64,000 bases of DNA from Caryophanales bacterium UBA4682. GTDB lineage: Bacteria > Bacillota_I > Bacilli_A > RFN20 > CAG-288. Shown in pieces: positions 52,999 through 60,439 of the stretch (positions are counted from its first letter, which is position 1; each line of letters starts with the position of its first letter). Both the position numbers and the translations under genes were made by a program. The stretch is from contig DHKY01000004.1 in NCBI GenBank assembly GCA_002404995.1, positions 150,613-214,612 of the forward strand. The letters are read 5' to 3'. The notes below the pieces were generated by a model. That model was given only the letters and a program-made list of their open reading frames with translations. It did no database searches and was not told where the DNA came from.

Positions 52999-53781
52999 TT
53001 ACCTGTTGTCTAACAGAGCCTTGAAGGAATCATACTTCAGGCTAGCTCCGCCGACAAGAGCGCCATCGATATCCGGGCAAGCCCTGTATTCTTTGACGTT
53101 GTTCGGTTTGACGCTTCCTCCGTAGAGGATCAAGATCTTGGAAGCAGCCACCTTTCCGAACAGAACATTCAGAAGGTCACGGATATAGCTGCAGATATCC
53201 TGAGCGATTTCAGCAGAAGCATTCTTACCGGTTCCGATACTCCAGACCGGTTCATAGGCGATGACAACATTGTTCCTCTGGTCTTTGGTCAGATTCCTTA
53301 AACCAGTGACAATCTGTTCGCGGATGACATCTTTGGTAATGCCTTCATCATACTGCTTGGCGGTCTCGCCGACACAGTAGATGGCATGGAAGCCATGCTT
53401 GACCATAGCCGAAATCTTGCGATTGCAATCGAAGGAAGTTTCTCCTTCATAAGCACGCTTCTCGCTGTGGCCGATGATAGCCCAATCCACACCGATTTCC
53501 TCGAGCCTCGGAACAGAGACAGAGGAGGTATAGGCGCCATGATCGGCATAGTGGCAGTCCTGAGCTGCAACAATCAGACCATGAGCATGTTTGCGGATTG
53601 TACGAAGAGCGACAAAGCTCGGAGCAATGCCAAGCCTGACGCCTTTCGATTTAGCCTCGCGGGCTAAATCATTCTCTTTGACAGCATCACAGAAGGCAAG
53701 ACCTTCCTTGATGGTGTTGTTCCTCTTCCAGTTGCCCCTGAGGAACTTCTTCCGAAGGGCCTTATTTATCCTCAATGACAT
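52999..53781 (-). CDS. tpiA: Triose-phosphate isomerase
   Basis: Interconverts dihydroxyacetone phosphate and glyceraldehyde-3-phosphate. FLMGNWKMNN contains the catalytic Lys; both Met are AGG (one at 53722-53724), on an invariant motif. Catalytic His in IIGHSEKRAYEGE and Glu in IAYEPVWSIGTGK; LYGGSVKPNN and DGALVGGASL bind phosphate. The start is placed at ATG 53779-53781, giving about 260 residues with eight extra residues before the usual N-terminus; this ATG lies 20 bases inside pgk. No ATG or GTG exists closer to the motif. Last gene of the glycolytic operon. Confidence 0.96.
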   Translation of the reverse strand: MSLRINKALRKKFLRGNWKRNNTIKEGLAFCDAVKENDLAREAKSKGVRLGIAPSFVALRTIRKHAHGLIVAAQDCHYADHGAYTSSVSVPRLEEIGVDWAIIGHSEKRAYEGETSFDCNRKISAMVKHGFHAIYCVGETAKQYDEGITKDVIREQIVTGLRNLTKDQRNNVVIAYEPVWSIGTGKNASAEIAQDICSYIRDLLNVLFGKVAASKILILYGGSVKPNNVKEYRACPDIDGALVGGASLKYDSFKALLDNR

Positions 53782-55045
53782 CGATGCCCGGCAGCTTACC
53801 ATCGTTCTGGATTAATTCGAGGGAAGCTCCGCCTCCAGTAGAAACATGACTGAACTTATCATTGAAACCGAACTTCTTGGCTGCAGCAGCACTGTCGCCA
53901 CCGCCGATGACAGTGAAAGCACCATTGGCAGTTGCTTCAGCGCAGGCTTCGCAGACAGCTTTGGTACCATCCTGGAAATCCGGATTCTCGAAGACGCCCA
54001 TCGGTCCGTTCCAGAAAATGGTCTTGGCCTTAGCGATTTCTTCAGCATAGAACTTACGGGTCAAAGGTCCGACATCAACACCTTCGTATCCTTCGGGGAA
54101 GTCCGTTTCATTGTTGTCGATATACTTGATATCTTCAACCTTCTTCTCCGGATTCTCGAAGTCAAAGCCTTTGGCAACAACAGAATCAAGAGAAAGCTTG
54201 ATCTTGCCGGTGTCATAGCACTTGCGGGCATATTCGAGCTGATCATCCTCGCAGATAGAATTTGCGACAGAGATATGGAAGACAGCCTTTTTGAAGGTAT
54301 AACCCATACCACCGCCGATAAGGATCCTATCGCATTTCTTGAGTAAGGAATCGATAACCTCGATCTTGGAAGAGACCTTAGCACCGCCTAAGATAGCGAT
54401 ATACGGACGCTCGTTTTCCTGAGGATTGACGCAACGTCCAAGGCCTTTGATTTCCTTTTCCCTTAAGAAACCAACAGCAGTCGGCTTGCCTTCTGCTTTG
54501 AGCTCGGCAGGAACTCCATAAGTAGAAGCATGGGCACGATGTGCAGATCCGAAAGCATCCCTGACAAAGGCATCGACATAAGAAGCCCATTCCTTGCCTA
54601 AAGCAGGATCGTTCTTCTCTTCGCCGGCTTCATAACGGGTGTTCTGGACTAAGAGGACTTCGCCATCCTTTAAGGCATCGATAGCATTCTTTAATCCCTC
54701 ACCATGGGTATCCTTGGAGAAGAAGACTTTGACGTCTTCATTCCTGGCTTTATCAAGATATCCCTTTAAAACAGGAAGAACGATAGAAAGATCATTCTTC
54801 TTCCTCTGTTTTTCGATATCTTCCCTAGTAGCCTTTCCCTTCGCAATGTCTTTCCATTTGACCTTGCCAAGGTGAGACCTTAAGACGACTTTGGCATGTT
54901 GCTTGAGTAATTCGACAATAGTCGGAATCGCGGCTTTGACACGGTTGTCATCGGTGATTTCAGCTCCCTTATGCGGAACATTGAAATCAACGCGGACTAA
55001 GACCTTCTTGCCGGAGACCTTTAAATCCGTAACTACTTTTTTCAT
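53762..55045 (-). CDS. pgk: Phosphoglycerate kinase
   Basis: 427 residues. Makes ATP from 1,3-bisphosphoglycerate. RVDFNVPHK, GSAHRAHAST, ILGGAKVSSKIEVI, LIGGGMGYTF, FWNGPMGVFE, GGGDSAAAAKKFG and STGGGASLEL are diagnostic. AGG is Met in VVLMSHLGK and GFLMEKEIK. Slightly longer than most (about 395) because of a lysine-rich insert after the SHLGK motif. Middle gene of the operon; the following tpiA start is inside its 3' end. Confidence 0.98.
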   Translation of the reverse strand: MKKVVTDLKVSGKKVLVRVDFNVPHKGAEITDDNRVKAAIPTIVELLKQHAKVVLRSHLGKVKWKDIAKGKATREDIEKQRKKNDLSIVLPVLKGYLDKARNEDVKVFFSKDTHGEGLKNAIDALKDGEVLLVQNTRYEAGEEKNDPALGKEWASYVDAFVRDAFGSAHRAHASTYGVPAELKAEGKPTAVGFLREKEIKGLGRCVNPQENERPYIAILGGAKVSSKIEVIDSLLKKCDRILIGGGMGYTFKKAVFHISVANSICEDDQLEYARKCYDTGKIKLSLDSVVAKGFDFENPEKKVEDIKYIDNNETDFPEGYEGVDVGPLTRKFYAEEIAKAKTIFWNGPMGVFENPDFQDGTKAVCEACAEATANGAFTVIGGGDSAAAAKKFGFNDKFSHVSTGGGASLELIQNDGKLPGIDVIEDK

Positions 55046-55117
55046 TATGGTTTCCTCCCTGTTTTGAATAAAGAGGCGACAGGCAAAGCTGCCGCCTCAG
55101 GGTATTTGTCAGAAAAA

Positions 55118-56158
55118 CTACTTGTTAAGGATTTCGCCGTAGAGCTTGGCTAAACGCCTCATCTGGCAGGTGAACGAATATTCGTTATCATACCAGGAAG
55201 CAACCTTAACGAAGGTATAGTCACCAGCCGGGATGAGCCTGGTGAGAGTTGCATCGAAGATAGAACCTTCGGTACGGCCTAAGATATCGGAAGAAACGAT
55301 TTCGTCTTCGTTGTATCCTAAGACACCCTTTAATTCGCCTTCAGCAGCTTCCTTCTCGGCAGCGTTGATTTCTTCGACAGTGGCAGGTTTCTTTAAGAGA
55401 AGCGTGCAGTCGCAGATGGAACCATCAGTGACCGGAACACGGATAGCATTTCCGTTGAGACGGCCATTGAGTTCAGGAATGACCTTGCCGACAGCCTTAG
55501 CAGCACCAGTGGTGGTCGGAACGATGTTGGCAGCGCCAGCACGGCTACGACGGATGTTCTTGCCAGCTAAGTCAAGGATACGCTGATCGTTGGTGTAGGC
55601 GTGGACAGTGGTCCTGGTTCCGCCGATGACACCGAACTTGTCATTTAAGACCTTCCTCATCGGAGATAAGCAGTTGGTGGTGCAGGAAGCGCCGGAGATG
55701 ATGGTCTGATCCTTGGTAAGCTTGTCAGTGTTGACACCATAGACATAGGTCGGAATATCCTTGGAAGAAGACGGAGCAGAAATGATGACACCCTTGGCGC
55801 CATTTTCCCTGTGGACATCGCCATCTTCATGGGATTTCAGACGGCCAGTGCACTCGAGAACGATATCGACACCATAGTCTTTCCAATGAAGATCATGCGG
55901 ATCCTTCTGGCCAAGGACCGGAATCTTATGGCCACGGAAGATGATGTTGGTCTCATCAGAAGAGATCTCATCTTCATGCCAACGACGATGGGTGGTGTCA
56001 TACTTTAATAAGTATGCTAAGGTACCTGCATCGACTAAGTCGTTGATAGCAACAACTTCGAAGACTTCCTTGCCCTCTTCCTCGTTCCTCTCATAGGCAC
56101 GACGGAAGGCAAGACGACCAATACGACCAAAACCGTTGATAGCTAATTTAATAGACAT
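55118..56158 (-). CDS. gap: Glyceraldehyde-3-phosphate dehydrogenase
   Basis: 346 residues. NAD-binding NGFGRIGRLAFR, catalytic Cys in SGASCTTNCLSP, NIVPTTTGAAKAV, and SWYDNEYSFTCQM at the C-terminus. AGG is Met in GTMTTVHAYTNDQ, next to Arg codons that are CGN. AAAAGGAGG lies before the ATG. First gene of the gap-pgk-tpiA operon. Confidence 0.98.
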   Translation of the reverse strand: MSIKLAINGFGRIGRLAFRRAYERNEEEGKEVFEVVAINDLVDAGTLAYLLKYDTTHRRWHEDEISSDETNIIFRGHKIPVLGQKDPHDLHWKDYGVDIVLECTGRLKSHEDGDVHRENGAKGVIISAPSSSKDIPTYVYGVNTDKLTKDQTIISGASCTTNCLSPMRKVLNDKFGVIGGTRTTVHAYTNDQRILDLAGKNIRRSRAGAANIVPTTTGAAKAVGKVIPELNGRLNGNAIRVPVTDGSICDCTLLLKKPATVEEINAAEKEAAEGELKGVLGYNEDEIVSSDILGRTEGSIFDATLTRLIPAGDYTFVKVASWYDNEYSFTCQMRRLAKLYGEILNK

Positions 56159-56188
56159 TTTGGATAATGTCCTCCTTTTTTCGAGATA

Positions 56189-56217
56189 ATTCTACAATGA
56201 AGAGTGAGGCTTTTAAA
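56189..56217 (-). promoter_or_regulatory. Candidate promoter of the glycolytic operon
   Basis: Minus strand TTTAAA (56212-56217), 17-base spacer, TAGAAT (56189-56194), about 30 bases before gap. The -35 is weak. Confidence 0.5.
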
Positions 56218-56384
56218 GTATTTTGATTACATTTTTCGAAATAAAAGCGGTTTCCAAACTTGTTTTTCTATATAATCGCTCACTTGTCTTCTAGAAATGC
56301 TTATTTGCGTGCGCGTTTTCCATTTTTATTAGTAGACACCTGACAAGTTTTTGGATTAAACATTCCATTTTTTGAAAAAAACAA

Positions 56385-56426
56385 ATAAAAAGCGGAGAAA
56401 ACGGCTATTTCAGCCTATTTCCTCCG
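56385..56426 (-). terminator. Terminator overlapping the end of whiA
   Basis: CGGAG (56422-56426) pairs with CTCCG (56393-56397), with an inner GGCT/AGCC stem, followed by CTTTTTATTTG on the minus strand. The left arm includes the last whiA codons. Confidence 0.6.
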
Positions 56427-57383
56427 TTTGCGTATTTCATCAGCCTGTCCGCGTAAAGAAGACCTGATATGAACGACTCCGGATTTGGATATTGCGACCC
56501 CGTCCTTGGAAATACTCTCGGCAAGTTCGCGGTAATTCGCCTCTTTCCTGTCAAGCCGTTTCTGTATAACGGCCTGGGTTTTCTCATCAAAGAGCGAAAG
56601 CGGACGGACCTTGAGGAGGAACTCGATGGTCTCGATGTCCCGCTGTGCGCTGCTGAGAGACCGGGAGAAGTTTGCACTATCGCAGATGGAAAGACGGTTG
56701 TTGATGTTCCTCTCTTCCTTATTGATTCTTGCGTTCTCAAAGGTGAACCTGCCTTGGTTAGCACCGATAAAGGAAAGAAAAACGGAAATCTGGTCCGATC
56801 TTTTCAGGTAGAGAACATGTTTCTCCCGCCGCTTGATGTACTTAAAGCCCATGCTCTTTTCTTCCTTGAAAGTCAGAAGTTTCTTTTTCACTGCCAGAGC
56901 ATCGTTCTTATCCGTAAAAGCCATTTCCAGGTAGTAGGAAGTATGGGCAGAAGAGGGATTATTGATGCTACCGTTTGCAAGGAAACATCCAATCAGAAAG
57001 GAAGACAGGTTTTTCCGATGGAGCCTGTTTTTCGGAGGTATTCGCTCAATGCCGTCTTTGAAGACCTCGAGCTCATCCCTCCTATCATAAAGGCGTTTAT
57101 CCCGGACAGAGATTCGATAGATGACCCCTTTCTTGAAGCGGATCTTCTTTTCATAGGTAATCCTCGGTGTCCTTTGATAGACTTCCTTCAAGGATGAATA
57201 AATCAGCTTGCAGACCGATGCAATCTCGGTTCTCAGTTCCAAAGAAGGTTTGCTGCCAATTGAAAAGACAGCTCCGTTCCGGATAAATCCGGAAAGAAGG
57301 CTCTTCTTCTGCTCTTTCGTATAGGAACGGACACTCAGTTCGTTCTTTACCTGCTTAGTAAAGCTGACTTCTCCTGTCTCCAT
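56415..57383 (-). CDS. whiA: DNA-binding protein WhiA
   Basis: 322 residues. LAGLIDADG-like domain fused to a C-terminal HTH. SFTKQVKNELS at the N-terminus, FLIGCFLANGSINNPSS, YLEMAFTDKNDA, FIGANQGRFTFENARI, NNRLSICDSANFSRSLSSAQRDIETI and SKSGVVHIMSSLRGQADEI match the family order. AGG is Met at KEEMNINN, where relatives have MRN. Last gene of the uvrA-hprK-lgt-trxB-whiA cluster; no yvcK or rapZ homologue is seen between trxB and whiA, unlike Bacillus. Confidence 0.94.
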   Translation of the reverse strand: METGEVSFTKQVKNELSVRSYTKEQKKSLLSGFIRNGAVFSIGSKPSLELRTEIASVCKLIYSSLKEVYQRTPRITYEKKIRFKKGVIYRISVRDKRLYDRRDELEVFKDGIERIPPKNRLHRKNLSSFLIGCFLANGSINNPSSAHTSYYLEMAFTDKNDALAVKKKLLTFKEEKSMGFKYIKRREKHVLYLKRSDQISVFLSFIGANQGRFTFENARINKEERNINNRLSICDSANFSRSLSSAQRDIETIEFLLKVRPLSLFDEKTQAVIQKRLDRKEANYRELAESISKDGVAISKSGVVHIRSSLRGQADEIRKRRK

Positions 57384-57412
57384 ATTGGCACCGTTTTATC
57401 AAACACTATAGG

Positions 57413-58336
57413 TTAATCCTGATTCTTCAGATAATCGCTATGTATCCTTGTCGCCGCAAGCGAGCCATCGCTGACGGCCCTTGTCACTTGACGGAGGGGA
57501 GTATTCCGGCAGTCTCCGATAGCATAAAGATTCTTGACCTTTGTCTGCATTAGATCATTGGTGACAAGATAGCCTTTTTCGTCTTTGACGGAATCAATCT
57601 TAACGAAATCCGTCTGCGGCCTATCACCGACAAAAAGGAAAAGTCCGGATCCTAGCAGGATTTCCTCTTCTCCGGTGCTGTTGTTCTTAATCGTCAGGGA
57701 TTGGAAGGAAGCATCCCCATCCACGGCGATTGGTTCATAGGGAACATAAAGCTTCGTATTATTTAAGGAAGTGAAGTGATTGACAAGTGCTTCCTCAGCC
57801 TTAAGCTTCTCGTGATGCGCAATCAAGGAAACATGGTGGCAGATGGAAGAGAGATAAATCGCTTCCTGGAAGGCAGAGTTTCCTCCGCCGATGACAAGGA
57901 CATCTTTTCCTTTATAGAAAGGGCCATCGCATATTGCACAGGTAGAGATACCTCTCCGCTTAAACTTTTCCTCACCTTTCAGAGGGAACGGACGCGGTTT
58001 TAAGCCGTTGGCAAGGATGACATAATAGAAGTCATCTTCGAAGAAATCACCCTTGACATGGAAAGTTCCGTCTGGATTCAAGGTCAGTTCCTTGATTTGC
58101 TCATAGTTTACCGGAATCGAGAAATCGTTCCTCTGTTCTTCCCTTGTCCTAGCCAGTTCCGGACCAGATCCTTTCCGGTATCCAGGATAGTTTTCAATCT
58201 TATCCGTCAGGTTGACTTTCCCGCCGATATTTTCCTTTTCAAAGCAAACCGGAGTCCTTCCATAACGTTTCAGATAAATGCTCGCACATACACCGCCAGG
58301 ACCAAGTCCGATTACGGCAACTTTTTTCTTATCCAT
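57413..58336 (-). CDS. trxB: Thioredoxin reductase
   Basis: 307 residues; FAD/NADPH enzyme. FAD-binding GLGPGGVCASIYL, NADPH-binding VIGGGNSAFQEAI, redox-active CAIC in STCAICDGPFY, and the C-terminal FAD motif AIGDCRNTPLRQV. AGG is Met in GPELAMTMEEQMNDF and QVTMAVSDG. Six bases after lgt. GPGGV instead of GPAGL is a small deviation. Partner thioredoxin is not in the window. Confidence 0.95.
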   Translation of the reverse strand: MDKKKVAVIGLGPGGVCASIYLKRYGRTPVCFEKENIGGKVNLTDKIENYPGYRKGSGPELARTREEQRNDFSIPVNYEQIKELTLNPDGTFHVKGDFFEDDFYYVILANGLKPRPFPLKGEEKFKRRGISTCAICDGPFYKGKDVLVIGGGNSAFQEAIYLSSICHHVSLIAHHEKLKAEEALVNHFTSLNNTKLYVPYEPIAVDGDASFQSLTIKNNSTGEEEILLGSGLFLFVGDRPQTDFVKIDSVKDEKGYLVTNDLMQTKVKNLYAIGDCRNTPLRQVTRAVSDGSLAATRIHSDYLKNQD

Positions 58337-58342
58337 CGTTTT

Positions 58343-59437
58343 CTACTCCTTCTTATCCTTGCCGGATAGCTCCTCTTCTTTTGCCTTGAGAAGGGAAAGG
58401 TCCATCTCTTTTCGTTCATCAACGGAAGCAATATCCTCTCTGGATAATTCCATGACAAGCTGATCCGCTGTTTCGACATAGCAGGACTTGAGATAATGGA
58501 CTTTGTCCAGTTTTCCTTTCTTAGCCCTATGGTTCAGAATATGATTCAAGACAATCAAGAGCAGACCGATGCCGATATAAACACCCGCCCTGACATAGGA
58601 CTGGTACGAACCCTTATCGGCACCAGTGGCAGCGCCGGAATCATTCCGCGACCTGATAAACTGGGGATTACGCAGCGGTTCAAGGACCCTACGGACAAGA
58701 CCGTAGACAATAAAGTAGGAAAAGCTCTTATCTCCGTTCACAAAATGTTTTCCCTCCACCGCATTTAACCCATATTGGAGAAGGAAATAACCCCTCAGAT
58801 TCAAAACACCTTCCACTAAGAACAAGGGAGCTGCAATCGAACCGGAAGGAAGTCTCTCTCCCACCGATGCGCTTCCCCTAAGCTGGCCATTATAGAAATA
58901 CTGACCCCTGAGATGAGTTCCGTTCTGCCTGTTATTTGTAATAAAGGAAGGAAGGAAATCCCACGCAGAAGGAGAGACGGCATGGCCAAAGACTTCCTGG
59001 TTAAAGAAGTTTCCCCAGCGTCCAAACCTCTGTGCGACTAGGATTGTCGGAACAGCAAAGTCCATGATTTTCAGAATCGATGTTCCTTTGCGACGAAGTG
59101 CGGCATAGAGGACACCGGAAATCACGCCAAGAAGTGCACCGCCTTGGATAGCAAGACCACCTTCCCAGATTGCAAAAGGGGCATACCATTTTCCGGCCGT
59201 AGGCGCACAAGTCGGCCAGGTAGCAACCACGTACCAGATACGGGCACCGACAATTCCCCTAGGAAACGCAACAAGAAAAATAGTGTTGAAGAAGTCCCAC
59301 CCACGGAACCCGTCCTTGTGGGCATGATAGTTTGATAGGAACAGAGCAAGAGCTGCACCAATCACTATGCAGATTGCATAGAATCGAATAACCGGATGCT
59401 GGAAAGGAATTCCAGGATAATACCCAAGAGTGGTCAT
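58343..59437 (-). CDS. lgt: Prolipoprotein diacylglyceryl transferase
   Basis: 364 residues; lipidates the lipobox Cys of prelipoproteins, of which this window encodes about ten. Multiple membrane helices; signature AQMFGRWGNFFNQEVFG (Met = AGG); VAFPMGIVGARIWYVV; GLVMRVLEP-type region where Arg codons are CGN and Met are AGG (VRMVLEPLRNPQFIMS). A C-terminal extension of about 75 residues after the last helix (LVMELSREDIASVDERKEM) is hydrophilic. The ATG overlaps the hprK stop (TAATG). Confidence 0.96.
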   Translation of the reverse strand: MTTLGYYPGIPFQHPVIRFYAICIVIGAALALFLSNYHAHKDGFRGWDFFNTIFLVAFPRGIVGARIWYVVATWPTCAPTAGKWYAPFAIWEGGLAIQGGALLGVISGVLYAALRRKGTSILKIMDFAVPTILVAQRFGRWGNFFNQEVFGHAVSPSAWDFLPSFITNNRQNGTHLRGQYFYNGQLRGSASVGERLPSGSIAAPLFLVEGVLNLRGYFLLQYGLNAVEGKHFVNGDKSFSYFIVYGLVRRVLEPLRNPQFIRSRNDSGAATGADKGSYQSYVRAGVYIGIGLLLIVLNHILNHRAKKGKLDKVHYLKSCYVETADQLVMELSREDIASVDERKEMDLSLLKAKEEELSGKDKKE

Positions 59438-60372
59438 TATTTCTTCTCTATCTCCTTCTGCCGCTTTTCGGAAATTTCAGCAAGACGGCGCTGGAACTCA
59501 TATCCAGTATCATAGCCATCATCCTTTAATTTATAGTTCGTCACTGCAGTTTCGATGATTTCCGCAATATTTCTTGCTGCAGAGACCGGAAGACGGACAA
59601 GCGGAATGGATTCATTCAGGATTTCATATCGTTCCGTTTTCCTTCCGATTCTTTCCCTAGGCTGGTTTTCGGAGAAGGGAACAAGATCAATGACCCTCTT
59701 AATATGAGCACGCTTAGCCAATGAGTTGATTCCGAACCTGCGGGACACGTTGATGATTCCGATACCGCGGACTTCCATCCTTCCGTAAATGGATTCCGGA
59801 CAGGTTCCGACAAGCTGTCCGCGGACCGCTGCAATATCGACACGGTCATCAGCGACAAGCCTGTGTCCCTTCCGGATCAATTCCAAGGAAACCTCGGATT
59901 TACCGACGCCGGAGTGTCCCATCAAGAGGACACCGACACCATAAATCGAAAGAAGGCAGGCATGAACCGCAGTACGGGGAGCAAGGGCCTCAGAAAGATA
60001 AACATAGAGCTGACTTGCCAGATAAGAAGTATCAGCAGGAGAGGAAAACAACGGCGCATTCTTTTCTTTTGCAGCACGGAGAAGCGGATCAGGAATCGGG
60101 GAATTGTGTGTAACAATGATAGCCGGACATTCCTCTGAGCATATTTTCAGCGAATTATGATAAATGAAATCCGGATCCGAGTCCTTGATCAGGGCCCTTT
60201 CCTTGTTTCCAATCAAATCAATACGGTTTTTCTGATGAAACTGGAGAAGGCCAAGCCTTTCTAGACCAGGACGATCGATTTCCGCAACCTGAACAGGCCG
60301 GGACAAAGACTTCCTATCTCCGTTGACAACCTTGAATCCAAAATGATTCGCTAATTCCAAACTAGTAAGCAT
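59437..60372 (-). CDS. hprK: HPr kinase/phosphorylase
   Basis: 311 residues. Phosphorylates Ser46 of HPr in Bacillota carbon catabolite control. P-loop GHSGVGKSEVSLELI, the following LVADDRVDI, and the family motif YGMMEVRGIGIINVSR, whose first Met is AGG and whose Arg are CGN. The N-terminal domain (residues 1-125) is present. Presence implies HPr-based regulation and PTS components elsewhere in the genome. Coupled to lgt by a stop/start overlap. Confidence 0.97.
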   Translation of the reverse strand: MLTSLELANHFGFKVVNGDRKSLSRPVQVAEIDRPGLERLGLLQFHQKNRIDLIGNKERALIKDSDPDFIYHNSLKICSEECPAIIVTHNSPIPDPLLRAAKEKNAPLFSSPADTSYLASQLYVYLSEALAPRTAVHACLLSIYGVGVLLMGHSGVGKSEVSLELIRKGHRLVADDRVDIAAVRGQLVGTCPESIYGRMEVRGIGIINVSRRFGINSLAKRAHIKRVIDLVPFSENQPRERIGRKTERYEILNESIPLVRLPVSAARNIAEIIETAVTNYKLKDDGYDTGYEFQRRLAEISEKRQKEIEKK

Positions 60373-60439
60373 ATACGATTCCCCTTCCTGTTTCTTTGTT
60401 CCTGTTCAATTATACACGAAAGACAAGTCCTTCTTCTCT

